Positions 9,296 through 20,173 are shown, numbered from the stretch's first letter. The stretch is 64,000 bases of DNA from Campanula takesimana (GCA_026119855.1 JAOWBW010000221.1:248001-312000), one strand, 5' to 3'. Made by a program: numbers and translations. Notes: generated by a model from the letters alone, not told the origin.

Positions 9296-9960
9296 TGAGC
9301 GACATAAACCGACTTGGTTAAATGGGACCTATACATTCTGGGCTCATACCCCTAAAATGCCTAGAGGCCCAGTCACCAGAAGCCCATGCTTATGGGCCGA
9401 CATCAATCAAGCCGAGCAGGCAGTCCTTGCCTAGGCCGAGTTCTATGAGGCCTAGTCCCTAGTCGGCCTCTATGATGAGCCGAGTTAGATGATTGGCCGA
9501 GATGTATCATAAACCTCCCACTATCGCAGAGAGTCCACTCACAGTTTGACTACAACTCTAACATCTAAATATCCTTATCTAAGTAAATATATTTCTTCTA
9601 CAAGATAACTGGGATATCATCCATCCTTATTCGGAGTCTATCTCCAAGGAATACGAGTCCCACAATAACACGGGCTCCCTGGCTTTCCTAACAAGTCAGA
9701 ATCATTCACCCATGCCTATATAAACAGGTCCTCTACACAGGAAAAGGGTAATGAACTTTGACTCAAAACTGGTCAATTGATTTCTCTATTTTCATACACC
9801 ACCCGATTCTTACTCTCACGCCGGAGGGCCTTCGCCGGTGAAGCCCCGGCGTAGTTTACGTTTGTTTATCGTGCGCAGATCCGAATGGGAAAGTTCTCAT
9901 TGCTGGATTTATTCGAACCGTTAGATGAAGGGCTGATCCAAAACATTTTTGGCAGCATCA
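9296..9960 (+). repeat. LTR (probable 3' LTR), same family as 23184-23774
   Basis: It begins TGAGCGACATAAACCGAC and ends GGCAGCATCA. The start, a shared CACGCC(G/T)GAGGGCCTTC block and the last 150 bases match the LTR at 23184-23774. A purine tract lies directly on the left, and no primer site follows on the right. It is therefore a 3' LTR or a solo LTR with an old internal part. Confidence 0.72.
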
Positions 9961-10506
9961 GAAACGTTAGTCTCAGTTCAACTAACTTCACTTAGTTGAA
10001 TCATGAAGGGCTGTTGTATCTTTGAACATGTACACTTCATTCTGTATTTGAGATATGCAGTTAACTTTGCCTTGACTATAGTTAAGTTGGGCTTGATCTT
10101 GATCATGACTGTCGTCTGTCAATAGCTAACATAGGATTACACTTGAAATGTACCTCCAATATTTTCCATTCCTATAGTCAGGGACGTAGCGAGGATCTTG
10201 ATTCATTCAGGGGGTCAAATATAAAATATAGTTGTTCTATGAAATGCAGAAAAATCACCAAAAAAGTTGAACTATTTAATTGTTATTACTCCCATAAAAA
10301 AGTATGTAATTTCCTATTTTAGATCGTTTTAAATAAATGTCATACCTTTAAAGAAATAAAAAGTATTAGTTCAATTTATATCATGGTACAAGTAATGTAT
10401 AAATAATAAAAAAAAATTTAAAAAAATATATAAAGTCAAATATAACATTTATTATAGAAAGAAGGGAGTAGGAAATAATAAAATTCACCTTTACTTAATT
10501 TTAACG
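9961..10506. other. AT-rich intergenic stretch, no gene seen
   Basis: This is plain AT-rich sequence between an LTR and the copia insertion. The last five bases (TAACG, 10502-10506) form the left target duplication of the copia element, with TAAAG on the far side. Confidence 0.6.
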
Positions 10507-10764
10507 TGTTGGAACAATCTTAATCCCTGAATGCCATACTCACTTTTAGAATAAGTTTGAGGAGAGAATGAAGGCGGAAACGTATATACCTGTTGAATCC
10601 ATATTGATGTCTTCCGGGAGAAATAAGATGAAGAAGAAGATGTAGGAAGATGATCTTCTAAATGATGAGTGACCTTTATTTCTCTAGAACTTCTTGGACA
10701 ATAATGAAGATAATTAGGAGAGAAAGTAAAGAATGTAGTAGTCTTTAAGGGTTGATGGTAAGCC

Positions 10765-10956
10765 TTTTTTTTTTTTTTTTAATTTTTTCAAATTTAATTC
10801 ATTGTTGAACTCAATACATAATCATCAGCAGAAACGCCTAGGAGACAAATCCTAGGGAGAGAAAAACTTCTCTCTAACTTCTGGGGGGAGGGGGGATCGA
10901 ACCCATGACCTCCAGGTTGGAAGCCATGAGCTCTGGCCACCAGGCTAAGGCCTGAT
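10765..10956 (-). mobile_element. SINE, tRNA-derived
   Basis: The insertion is flanked by a perfect 15-bp duplication GGTTGATGGTAAGCC (10750-10764 and 10957-10971), and the empty site is intact in the other LTR. On the minus strand it starts ATCAGGCCTTAGCCTGGTGG, where TAGCCTGGTGG is a box A. A box B GGGTTCGATCCCC follows about 40 bases later, and it ends in an A-tail seen as poly-T near 10765-10781. These are the RNA polymerase III promoter boxes and tail of a SINE, moved by LINE reverse transcriptase in trans. Confidence 0.92.
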
Positions 10957-11152
10957 GGTTGATGGTAAGCCCTTTATATATAAGACAAAGAGGCACTTTA
11001 TTTAGGGACCACACATATTCAATCCTAAGCAATGTTAATTTACCATTTTGCCCATCATAAATGGATAAATTACATTTAAGGAATTCTACACATTATTATT
11101 ATTGACTACACTTTATATTAACATTATAGGTATGATTTCATGTATGGAAAAG

Positions 11153-11679
11153 TGATGCAAACCGGGAATATAATTATATTAACTATAATAATTATATTTG
11201 TATTTTATTATTAGTTAGGTATTAATTAGCATTTTAATTATTATTTTCGTCATTAATTTTAGTAGGTTAATTTTAGAGGTTTCTAGGATAGATTTTGAGG
11301 AGATTTTCTAGTTTTTAAGTTCTATTATGTTACTATATAGGTTAGGAGTAATTTTAGAAGGTTTTAACTTCTTTTTCAAGTTTTATGGGCACTATAAAAT
11401 AGACCTAAAATTGTAATCCGAAATTTAGAGTTGATTTTGATTATTTAATTTTGATTGCTTTGCAATTGTGAGGTTAAATCCTTGAAGCTTTAATAGCTTG
11501 TTGAAGGTGGGTTCATTCGTGAAGGTGGATTACTTCGTTTATTCAAAAATCTCATCGTTATTGTTGTTGTTCTTGCCAAACCCTAATTCGTGGATTCGAA
11601 TTGGGTCAATTAATTCGTTGATTCGATTAATTGTTCCGGTTACTATTTTATTTTAATTCCGCTGCAACCTATTACATCA
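11153..11679 (+). repeat. 5' LTR of the small LTR element
   Basis: It begins TGATGCAAACCGGG and ends TATTACATCA. It is nearly identical to the matching parts of 12556-14377. A primer-site sequence TTGGTATCAG begins two bases later at 11681. Confidence 0.9.
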
Positions 11680-11713
11680 GTTGGTATCAGAAAAAGGTCG
11701 ACCAAGAAGAAAG

Positions 11714-12319
11714 ATGACAACCGAAAATAAATTTGCACAAACCTTGGAGTGGTTGAAGAAATATCGGGTCGAGGAACGCATTGCTCAAGACAGGGAAAAC
11801 CAATCAATGTATTATGATGAGGCTCAATACTGGCGTAAAATCAAAAATTTTATGTCTAACTGGTGTTGTTTATTAGAAGAAGAAATCGATGCTATGGAAG
11901 AAACGACATCCGAGGAGCCACTAGTTGAAGTGGTGGTGGAGGACGATGGTTTGAACAACTCTTTCAACGCGAAGATAGAAGGGCTACTTCCTGCTGCTGA
12001 AGTGGAGGTTGATTGTTTAGATAAGCATGATGAAAACAGCAAGATCCTGAGCTCAGAACAACATTCCACACCTTCAACCCAGGACGAGACCGACGCGGTG
12101 GAAACACAGGATTCAAGTCTTCATACACCAGCACTAATTAGCCCGGTCACAGCCGAGGTTTTTCCCGTTCCCACTCAGATCCGCCTGGACTGTATTCAAG
12201 ACCCGACCGGATCTAGTCTCGCTCGGCCGTGCATAGTCCAATACTCGGCCGTGCACAAATTGGGGAAAAAGAAGGCAGAACTCGAACTGTTTAGCACGAC
12301 CGTGCTGGATAAGACGTAG
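11714..12319 (+). CDS. Short internal ORF, gag-like by position only
   Basis: The frame starts at the first ATG after the primer site (MTTENKFAQTLEWLKKYR) and gives about 201 residues. The N-terminal half is charged and helical with a WCCLLEEEIDAME segment. The rest is acidic and Ser/Thr-rich, with no zinc knuckle, protease or enzyme motif. Position suggests a Gag-derived or accessory protein. The last third crosses GC-rich words of the GCTCGGCCGTGC and GCACGACCGTGC type, which continue to 12410 beyond the stop. The frame has no disruption, which fits the youth implied by the similar LTRs and perfect duplication. Confidence 0.55.
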   Translation: MTTENKFAQTLEWLKKYRVEERIAQDRENQSMYYDEAQYWRKIKNFMSNWCCLLEEEIDAMEETTSEEPLVEVVVEDDGLNNSFNAKIEGLLPAAEVEVDCLDKHDENSKILSSEQHSTPSTQDETDAVETQDSSLHTPALISPVTAEVFPVPTQIRLDCIQDPTGSSLARPCIVQYSAVHKLGKKKAELELFSTTVLDKT

Positions 12320-12410
12320 GACCGTGCCTAGCCTGACCAACATTGTAACCCGACCGGACCATCTGTAAAGATCCGACCGCACCCAGTTAAACACCCGCCC
12401 GGACCAGGAG
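12134..12410. repeat. CpG-rich word array in the small LTR element
   Basis: Words such as CTCGGCCGTGCA (twice), GCACGACCGTGC, CCCGACCGGACC, ATCCGACCGCAC and CCCGCCCGGACC recur at 15-40-bp spacing. The same vocabulary appears in the leader of the surrounding copia element (19373-19770), although the two elements are otherwise unrelated in sequence here. Confidence 0.65.
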
Positions 12411-13140
12411 TGTTTAGGACACTACATCGCGATGTCCCAGATTTATTGAAGCTTGGAAAAGCCTGTGTTTATTAAACATATCTATTCAAGTGGGATGGTC
12501 GACTTCAAATTTCCAGAATGAAGTCGTGGACGAGTTCTTTTGAAGCGGGGGTGAATGATGCAAACCGGGAATATAATTATATTAACTATAATAATTATAT
12601 TTGTATTTTATTATTAATTAGGTATTAATTAGTATTTTAATTATTATTTTCGTCATTAATTTTAGTAGGTTAATTTTAGAGGTTTCTAGGATAGATTTTG
12701 AGGAGATTTTCTAGTTTTTAAGTCCTATTAGGTTACTATATAGGTTAGGAGTAATTTTAGAAGGTTTTAACTTCTTTTTCAAGTTTTATGGGCACTATAA
12801 AATAGACCTAAAATTGTAATCCGAAATTTAGAGTTGATTTTGGGGCCAATTGCAATTCGGTTACCTAAGTTTTAGCATTTTGCAATTGGTTATCAGGTTT
12901 GTCAAAGTTGCTATTAGGCTCATCAGTTTACTGAACCGGAGCAATCAGGTGTAAATCCCGTTACCTAGTTAAGAAACTAACGAAATGGAGCCCATGTGCG
13001 AAACATGTGAGATTTTAAGAGGGCAAACTTGCCATTTCATCAGGAAATTTAACGAAACTAACCAGGTTGGGAAAAAATTGATCAAATGTGTCCATATGTG
13101 TTAAAAATTTAACAAATTTCGTTACTCAAACACCATTTCC

Positions 13141-13632
13141 ATGAACATTAATACCACCATCTTCAACACCCTTAAACCACCAGCCTCACCACCAACCACC
13201 CTCCGACCACATTCTCCCTGCCTCGCCGCCGGCATCATTTCCAGCAGCGGCTTCGGTATCCTGTTCACATCGAATCCCTTCACTGGCAGCGCATTTCCCG
13301 AATCTTCCAACAATCATCGACCAACATTAGTCCCCTGCGCTCTCCGCCGCCACCTCCACCGTCGACCATACCACCATGACCGTCACAATCCAAAAAAACC
13401 CATTTCCACCAATCCCAATTCACCACAGTCAGATTCCAACAAATTCCAGTTAGTCATTGACCTCCAACACTACTTACCCAACAATACCCCTCTCTCTTTC
13501 AAAAGATTGTTAACAATCTCCGAGTCCAAATTCAATCAATTTCTCAGTTTCGGTACTGATGCCGTCGACGACCTGCGAACTTTGATCAGTTTCGATAACG
13601 ACCGGAGAGTGGTAATTTCGTGTGAGAAGTAA
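13141..13632 (+). pseudogene. Captured coding fragment in the MULE, source unknown
   Basis: The 163-codon frame has a Pro/His/Arg-rich N-terminal half that reads like GC-rich exon in a wrong phase. A better-looking C-terminal half contains FQLVIDLQHYLPNNTPLSFK and AVDDLRTLISFDNDRRVVIS. I do not recognise the source protein. It overlaps the next frame by a few codons in another phase. Either a frameshift links the two or they come from different host genes, as Pack-MULEs often combine several. Confidence 0.4.
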
Positions 13633-13903
13633 TCTCAAAACCATCAATTTCTCAAATACCCAGATCAATTCCAACTCTGTCCTTGTGGGTTTAGCCAAGG
13701 TTATCCGACCCGACGACGTGGTCCGACCGGATGGACTCATCCATGGGATTGAGAGGCTACTGGTTCCACGATCTGTTCAGGAGGACTTCAATCGGAGGAG
13801 AAGTTTGAGTTCTATTGCCGCCGTCTTGCCGGAGGGTGCGCCGGAGGTTAAAGGGAAGGGATTAGGCAGAGATGAAGGGAGGGGGGTGGAATTCATTTAC
13901 TAA
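13622..13903 (+). pseudogene. Captured fasciclin-like arabinogalactan-protein (FLA15-18 type) fragment
   Basis: The frame contains INSNSVLV, then AKVIRPDDVVRPDGLIHGIE, then PRSVQEDFNRRRSLSSI and AVLPEGAPEV. From knowledge of the family these are hallmarks of Arabidopsis FLA15-18-type cell-wall proteins: the start and the end of one fasciclin domain. The roughly 130 residues that normally separate INSNSVLV from the RPDDV block are missing, so the capture is internally deleted. The tail after APEV is unrelated. The copy cannot encode a whole FLA. A small chimeric peptide is conceivable if the MULE is transcribed. Confidence 0.72.
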
Positions 13904-14416
13904 ATAAACATTAAAAGCATAAAAAATTATGTTGAAATTTCTACCCTCGTTAAAAGGCACGTGAATCGCACATGGTGGAGATTTTGTTAGTTTCTTAATT
14001 GGGTAACGAGATTTACATCCAATTGCTCCGGTTCATTAAACTGAGGAGTCGGATAGCAACCTTGACAAACCTGGTAACCAATTGCAAAATTTTGTAAAAC
14101 TCAGGTAACCAAATTGCAATTGGCCCTTGCTTTTGATTATTTAATTTTGATTGCTTTGCAATTGTGAGGTTAATTCCTTGAAGCTTTAATAGCTTGTTGA
14201 AGGTGGATTCCTTCGTGAAGGTGGATTTGTTCGTTTATTCAAGGATCTCATCGTTATTGTTGTTGTTCTTGCCAAACCCTAATTTGTGGATTCGGATTAG
14301 GTCAATTAATTCGTTGATTCGATTAATTGTTATCCGGTTACTATTTTATTTTAATTCTGCTGCAACCTATTACATCAAAAAGCTAAATGACTTGTAATGC
14401 AAGCCATGTTCTAACA

Positions 14417-14436
14417 ATCTCCCACTTGGGTTGCAA
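14417..14436 (-). promoter_or_regulatory. Polypurine tract of the copia element
   Basis: The minus strand reads CCCAAGTGGGAGAT directly before the 3' LTR start. This is the usual copia plus-strand primer. Confidence 0.85.
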
Positions 14437-14767
14437 AACAAGTCTTTCCTTTAAAATCATAAGCATAACATAAATGACAACCCATAATGACAACCCAAAT
14501 GTGCACTTTGTTGTCACTTATAACAATCTCGTCCATTAGCCATACAAGTATAAGGACTAAAGGGGAAGTCGTTGTAATTGATTCGCTAAACCCACAATAA
14601 TCACATATACAAATCCAGCTAAATGACATAGATCAAAAGTGTAGATGTGTAGCATGGAACTTAATGAATATTTACATATTCTTCCAACTAGTCCAATTAA
14701 CCAAATGAGATCAAAACTTTAATAATAATAGAACAATAAATGAAAAACAACATAAACTCCCACTATA

Positions 14768-15415
14768 TTAAATGTTATCAAAAGTTGTTACACCCTTATG
14801 AGCAACATGCTCGTGAAACACTAAAGGTGATAACGCCTTAGTAAACGGATCCGCTAACATAGAGTTTGTACCAATAAGTTGTATTTCTATTTGTTCATTT
14901 TGTACCCTTTCTCTTACAACAAGAAATTTAATGTCTATATGCTTAGGCTTCGACGAACTCTTGTTATTGTTGGAGTACAAAACCGCTACCCTATTGTCAT
15001 AATATAGCTTAATAGGTATTTCGACGCTATCGACAATACGCAGTCCCTTAATGAATTTACGCAGCCATATAGCTTGATTGGATGCCTCGAAACAAGCAAC
15101 AAACTCGGCTTCCATGGTAGAGGAAGTAACGAGTGTCTGCTTGGCACTTCTCCAAGAAACTGCTCCACCAGCTAATGTGAAGACATAACCAGATGTTGAT
15201 TTATGGCTGTCTTGGCATCCAGCAAAGTCTGAATCAGAATACCCAATGATCTCAAGATGATCCGACTTTGAAAATGTAAGCATGTAGTCCTTGGTGTTTT
15301 GTAAGTATCGCATCACTCTTTTGGCTGCAACCCAAATCTCTCCCCGGATTGCTTTGGTATCTACCAAGCATCCCAACAATAAAGGCAAGGTCTGGATGAG
15401 TACAGACTTACACAT
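14768..15415 (-). pseudogene. Copia RNase H region
   Basis: The frame carries YSDSDFAGCQDSHKSTSGYV, SWRSAKQTLVTSSTMEAEFV and a C-terminal TNSMLADPFTKAL. These are the three conserved blocks of copia RNase H, the domain that removes template RNA during reverse transcription. It ends close to the polypurine tract, as expected. The N-terminus is out of phase with the RT that precedes it. Confidence 0.88.
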
Positions 15416-16163
15416 ACATTAAGCTTCCTACTGCTAATGCATAAGGGATATTTTCCATATACTTGGTTTCAAAATTATTTTTGGGACATTGATTAAGACT
15501 GAATTTATCTCCTTTAAAAACTGGGGTGTCATGTGGTTTACAATTTTGCATGCTAAACCTTTGTAATACCTTTTCTATATAGGCCTTTTGTGATAATCCT
15601 AAAGTACCTCATGAGCGATCACGGTGTATTTAGATTCCTAATACAAAAGATGCCTCACCAAGATCTTTCATTTCAAATTTGTTTGAAAGAAATTTCTTAG
15701 TTTCTTTAAGAAAGTTCATGTCATTACTAGCAAGCAAAATATCATCCACATATAGGACTAAGAATATAAATTTACTCCCACTGAACTTATGGTATATACA
15801 ATCTTCACCAAGATTCGTTTCAAATCCAAATGAAAGAATTACTTGATTAAATTTTAATTACCATTGACGAGAAGCTTGCTTGAGGCCATAAATGGATTTC
15901 TTAAGTTTACAAACTAATTGATTAGTTTGCTCCAAATCAGTCACCATTTCTGGTTTCTTCATATATATAGTTTCCTGAATGTCTCCATTGAGAAAAACTA
16001 TCGTTACATCCATTTGATGAAGCTCAAGATCATAATGTGCTACTAGTGCCATAATGATCCTAAAGGAGTTTTTAGAAGATACCGGACAGAATGTTTCTTT
16101 GTAATCAATACCTTCCTTTTGAGTAAAACCTTTAGCAACAAGACGAGCCTTATATCTTTCCAC
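15416..16163 (-). pseudogene. Copia reverse transcriptase, broken
   Basis: The first half reads ERYKARLVAKGFTQKEGIDY, FLNGDIQETIYMKKPE and KSIYGLKQASRQW. The catalytic LYVDDI block lies near 15735-15755. Stops and phase changes occur after QASRQW and again near 15600 and 15420, so the enzyme is dead in this copy. Confidence 0.85.
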
Positions 16164-17902
16164 ATTACCTTGTGAATCCCTTTTGGTTTTAAATATCCAT
16201 TTACAACCAATAGGTTCACATCCTTAGGTAATGGGACAAGATCCCAAACGTCATTGTCTTTCATAGATTTTAACTCTTCATTAATGGCATTGATCAACTT
16301 ATGAGAATTATGACTATTAATGGCTTCATGGAAGGTGAGAGGATCATCTCCCATTAAACTTAAGTGTCCTTCATTTTCGGTAAGATACACCTCATAATCA
16401 TCCGAAATGGCACTTCTTCTTACTCTATTGGATCTTCTTAAGGCCATCGATTCTTCCTCATTTTGAGGTTGTTGAATTTCCTCATTATGATCAACATTTT
16501 CATGTTGTTCAATATTTATAGGGGAGTCAATATTTTGAATTATATGTTCCTCTTGAATTTCAGGTACAAGTACTTGATTTTCAATTGGAACTACTATGGG
16601 AAGAGGTATAGAAATGGATGCCTCTTCCTCTTCCTCTTCCTCTTCAAATTCAAAATTATTATTCCTTATTTCCCCTCTAAATTCAACATCCTCAAAGAAC
16701 CTAGCATTTCCCGTTTCAAAAAAGGTTCTAGTTTTCGGGTTGTAAAATTTATAGCCCTTAGATCTCTCGGCATACCCCACAAAATAGCTACTAACTGTCT
16801 TAGCATCCAATTTGCCCTCATTAGGCCTATAAGGCTTAGCTTTTGCTGGACAACCCCATACATGAAGATGATTTAAGGACGGTTTCTTATTCGTCCATAA
16901 TTCATAAGGGATTTTATTATTAGTAGCCTTAGAGTGAGCTCTATTGAGAAGATAAGTTTCGGTTTTTAAAGCATCGCCCCATAATGAGTGAGGTAAAGAA
17001 GTACAAGAAACCATAATTCTTACCATATCCTTAAGGGTTCTATTACGTCTCTCAGCTACACCATTCATGCTAGGCGTACCCGGCATAGTGTAGTGAGGGA
17101 CAATCCCACACTCTTCAAGATAGCGAGCAAAAGGACCCGGACGTTGTTCCCCCGAACCGTCATTTCGACAGTAGTATTCACCACCACGATCGGACCTAAC
17201 GTTCTTAATAATAGTCTTACCTAGTTGATTTTCAACTTCGGCCTTAAAAGACTTGAAAACGTCCAAAGATTGAGACTTTTCATAAAGTAAATAAATGTAC
17301 CCATATCGAAAGTAGTCGTCTATGAACGTAATAAAATATTGTTGACCATTCCAAGAAGGAGTAAGGAATGATCCACAAATATCCGTATGTATTAGTTCTA
17401 AGACGCTTGATGCTCTCGAGGATACCTTTCTTTTTGTGTTTGTAAACATTACTTTTAGACATTCAATGCAAAAGTCTTTATCCGAAATATAAAGTTTATT
17501 TATGATTTCCTCTGACACAAGCTTATCAATTATCCTTTTGGAGATATGGCCCAAACACCTATGCCATAAGGTATAGGAATTTCCACTTGGAAACTTTCGC
17601 TTTTTACTTTTAGTTTCATTATTATGGGACTCATTTATTATTTGAATAGTGTCAAGAAAATAAAGATTATCACTATTCGATAAAGTACTAGTACCAACAA
17701 CCATGGAATTAAAATAAAGATCACATCTATTATTTCCAAATGAACAAGAGTAACCCTCTTTAACCAAAATTGTGATAGATATCAAATTCCTTCTAAATGA
17801 AGGTACAATGAATGTATTATTTAGTAAAAAATAATAAACAATACTTAATAACAACCTAAAGGTCCCTATGCCTATAACTTCAACCGGGTTCCCAGCTCCC
17901 AT
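16043..17902 (-). pseudogene. Copia integrase with the start of RT
   Basis: The 619-codon frame starts in the protease-integrase linker. It contains the integrase zinc-binding region (HRCLGHIS...CIEC) and the catalytic core with HTDICG, FIDDYFRYGYIYLLYEK, RSDRGGEYYC and GTPSMNGVAERRNRTLKDM. The C-terminal region has KPSLNHLHVWGC and the GYAERSKGYKFYNP chromatin-facing block, then a Glu-rich spacer. It runs into a shifted version of the RT start near 16200. Integrase inserts the element cDNA into chromosomes. Confidence 0.9.
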
Positions 17903-18135
17903 ATAGATGAATCTTTCATCTTCACTAGGTCTTCGGTAATTCAGGCAACCCTACATAGACATACTTATGTGAGTTGTTGCACCAGAATCCAACCACCATG
18001 TATATGTAGGAATTGAAACTAAATTAGCCTTAATACAAACAAGACCAAATGACATACCTTTCTTAGCACGCCAAGCGTGATACTTAGGGCAGTCATACTT
18101 CATGTGCGTAAGGTCCTTGCAAAAGAAGCATTTTT
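17903..18135 (-). pseudogene. Copia zinc knuckle and protease remnant
   Basis: Between gag and integrase the minus strand encodes a CX2CX4HX4C knuckle (CFFCKDLTHMKYDC) and the protease active site WWLDSGATTHIS. A stop follows near 17955 and a phase change joins neither neighbour cleanly. Confidence 0.75.
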
Positions 18136-18828
18136 TTCTTTACGATCATCAGATGATCCTTTAGGCTTCTTATTGCTTGTCACCGCAATATCTTTCCCTC
18201 TTCTCTTTGTCCCATGAGAAGAGGTAGATGCTAAATGAGCACTTTCTACCTTAGATTTCTTCAATCTATCTTCCTCTTGTGTCAAATGTGAAATTAATTC
18301 ATTAATATTCCACTTATCCTTTTGACAATTATAGGTCACCTCAAAGTGACCAAACTGAGGAGGAAGAGAGATCAAAACTAAATGCACGAGAAGATCTTCC
18401 GATATCTCTAACTTAAGTGCTTTTAGCTTTGTCGAAAGGTGAAACATTTCTAAAATGTACTCCCTAAGATTTCCGGCACCCTTGTACTTCATGGAAACAA
18501 GCTTCCTTAGGGTAGAACTTGTTTTCGACTTTTCGGTTTTTGCAAAGCGTTCTTCAAGGTTCTTAAGAAAAGTCTTAGCATCAACGTCCTCGGAGACGGT
18601 GTTCAAAAAGGTCTCCGGGAAAACATTTTTCATAATCATTAGGCTCACGCGATTGGAGCGTTTCCATTTCTCAGCACTTAAACGATCTTCAGCAGTGCTT
18701 TGATCAGTGATAGGAAGCGGAAACGGCTCCCTTAATGCGTGATCTATGTCCATACAACGTAAGATCATGGTTATTTTGTTTTTCCAAGTTTTAAAGTTTG
18801 TCCCATTAAGCATTGGTACGGTAGTCAT
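18100..18828 (-). pseudogene. Copia gag
   Basis: The start ATG at 18828 gives MTTVPMLNGTNFKTWKNKIT, a typical copia gag N-terminus with the NGTNFxxWK motif. The UBN2-like core follows (LRKLVSMKYKGAGNLREYIL, then LLVHLVLISLPPQFGHFEVT), and a Lys-rich tail leads to the zinc knuckle. The gag frame itself is intact. It loses phase at the knuckle. Confidence 0.88.
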
Positions 18829-20158
18829 CGCAGCAGTAATAGATGAAACATTAAGTAAATCTGTTGGGAATCGAGAACAAGAATGAATACAAAACAATTA
18901 TAAGTAATTAATTATATCAAATGAAATTCATCAATAAGACTATTAACATGACATCAAAATTAATCTTTGGATTGCGAGTTGATTCATAAATAATTGCCTT
19001 TGATAACATGTAATTTAAACAATATTTGATTAAATGCTTAATCTTCCTTTGGGTAGTCTTAAGCATTTAATAAAACAACTTAATGTTTATTTTATTTGTC
19101 ATCACATGAATGCTCAAGTTTAGTCAAATGTCAAGATCTTCTTTGGAAAATTCAAGTCATTCACATATTAACTTAAACATTCAACACTTTAACAATTTTG
19201 AGTTTAAATAACGTTAATCACTTAGGTGATAATATTATTTAAAAAATGAATAAAATTGTTTAAGCATATAATTAATCAAGATTTTAAGGTTTGAAAATTG
19301 TATGTTTTGTTCCATAGGGGAAAACAAAATAGTGCAAAATTAAAAAAAATTCCAAAACCCGTGAACAGTAACTGCTCGGCCGAGCATAGAGAAGTGCATG
19401 GCCGAGCACCAAATGCAGAAAATTTTGGTCCATTTGACATGAAGCGCACGACCGTGCTAAACAAAATGCATGATCGTGCCAAATTTGTCTGCTCGGCCGA
19501 GCATAGAAAAGGACACGGCCGAGCATAGAAAAGGACACGGACGAGCACCATTTACAGAAACATTTGCCTTTCTCGACATACAATGCACGACCATGCAAAA
19601 ACAAACGCACGACCGTGCAAATCTTGGGTCCGCCCGGTAAAACAAAAACCCGCCCGGATTATTCAAGAGGTCCGACCGGACTCGACCAAAGATCCGGCCG
19701 GACTATGTCATTTCAGTGGCACCGTTTCATGGGCTCGGCCGAGCAGATCATAAGACTCGGTCGAGCAGATAATTTTCTGCACTTTTCTGAATTTTTGTTA
19801 AAACTTTTCCATGACATAAACAACAAGTAGATCCACATGGTATGCATTAGACGACATAAAACCATGCTTTTAAGGGATAATCTTGTTTTTAAAACAATGA
19901 ATTCAAGTAAGTAGATCCACATAATTATGCATTACACATAATTATGTTATGAAGGGATAGTCAAACTTGAACCATTGTGTTCATTTAACAAAATGTTTTT
20001 CAAACCATTTTCCAAAATGAGATGATGATTATCAGCACTATATGAAATAAATTAGTGCTTCTTAACAACATCAAAACTTGATGATTCAACAGGGAAAAAT
20101 GAATCAAAAGCGTTTTAAGGCTTTCAAAAGAACTCAAACTCAAACCAAAATATGAGTA
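18829..20158 (-). other. Leader of the copia element with a palindrome array
   Basis: A 1.3-kb untranslated leader between primer site and gag is mostly AT-rich. One block, 19373-19770, is full of CpG-rich palindromes (next entry). No gene is seen. ORFs crossing the block on either strand are composition artefacts. Confidence 0.7.
19373..19770. repeat. Array of CpG-rich palindromic words in the copia leader
   Basis: TGCTCGGCCGAGCA occurs exactly at 19373-19386 and again near 19490. Variants include GCACGACCGTGC (twice), GCATGATCGTGCC, ACACGGCCGAGCA, GGCTCGGCCGAGCAGA, TCCGACCGGACTC and TCCGGCCGGAC. About 16 words are spaced 15-40 bp apart in an AT-rich leader. Most are self-complementary or nearly so. 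Confidence 0.8.
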
Positions 20159-20171
20159 GGCTCTGATACCA
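20159..20171 (-). promoter_or_regulatory. Primer binding site, initiator-Met tRNA
   Basis: The minus strand reads TGGTATCAGAGCC just inside the 5' LTR, the standard primer site of copia elements. Confidence 0.88.
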
Positions 20172-20173
20172 AT

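Larger units (their letters stand above)
5520..9960 (+). mobile_element. 3' part of an LTR element with reverse-strand ORFs
   Basis: An LTR at 9296-9960, preceded by a purine tract (CTTGGGGGCCAC), reads as a 3' LTR in plus orientation. The sequence to its left would then be the 3' internal region. That region holds ORFs on the minus strand: the acidic ORF, and two pieces of a gag-like/Transposase_28-like protein. Tat-group elements are known to carry antisense ORFs between integrase and the 3' LTR, so the arrangement fits. The element is cut on the left by LTR copy A. An alternative is that the minus-strand ORFs belong to a separate older element. Confidence 0.5.
12843..14126. mobile_element. 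Mutator-like element carrying gene fragments (Pack-MULE)
   Basis: The terminal inverted repeats are about 145 bp long: GGGCCAATTGCAATTCGGTT on the left matches the complement of AACCAAATTGCAATTGGCCC on the right, and the match continues inward. The flanks are a 9-bp duplication TTGATTTTG / TTGCTTTTG with one mismatch. Long terminal repeats with a 9-bp duplication identify a Mutator-like element. There is no transposase. The interior, about 13140-13900, is GC-richer and coding-like and includes a fasciclin-like arabinogalactan-protein fragment. Confidence 0.9.
11153..14377 (+). mobile_element. Small non-autonomous LTR element with one short ORF
   Basis: Two LTRs (11153-11679 and 12556-14377, the second enlarged by a Mutator-like insertion) flank only 876 bp of internal sequence. 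The 5-bp target duplication AAAAG is perfect (11148-11152, 14378-14382). A primer site TTGGTATCAG and a polypurine tract GAAGCGGGGGTGAA are in place. The interior has one ORF and no pol domains. It must use enzymes from another element, so it is of TR-GAG/LARD-like type. It is inserted in the 3' LTR of the copia element. Confidence 0.9.
12556..14377 (+). repeat. 3' LTR of the small LTR element, split by a MULE
   Basis: LTR sequence runs 12556-12842, is interrupted by the insertion 12843-14126, and resumes to 14377, ending TATTACATCA. Outside the insertion it matches the 5' LTR closely. Confidence 0.9.
10507..14416 (-). repeat. 3' LTR of the copia element, expanded by insertions
   Basis: The true LTR pieces are 10507-10764, 10972-11152 and 14383-14416 (with target duplications). 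They align to the uninterrupted 473-bp right LTR. The extra length is a SINE and a small LTR element. The end adjoins AATCTCCCACTTGGGTTGC, whose reverse complement is the classic copia polypurine tract AAGTGGGAGATT. Confidence 0.9.

Noticed and set aside
19276..19830. ORFs with repeated Ala-Arg-Pro-Cys words
   Set aside because: They read through the palindromic word array of the copia leader; frames are open on both strands and the words explain them.
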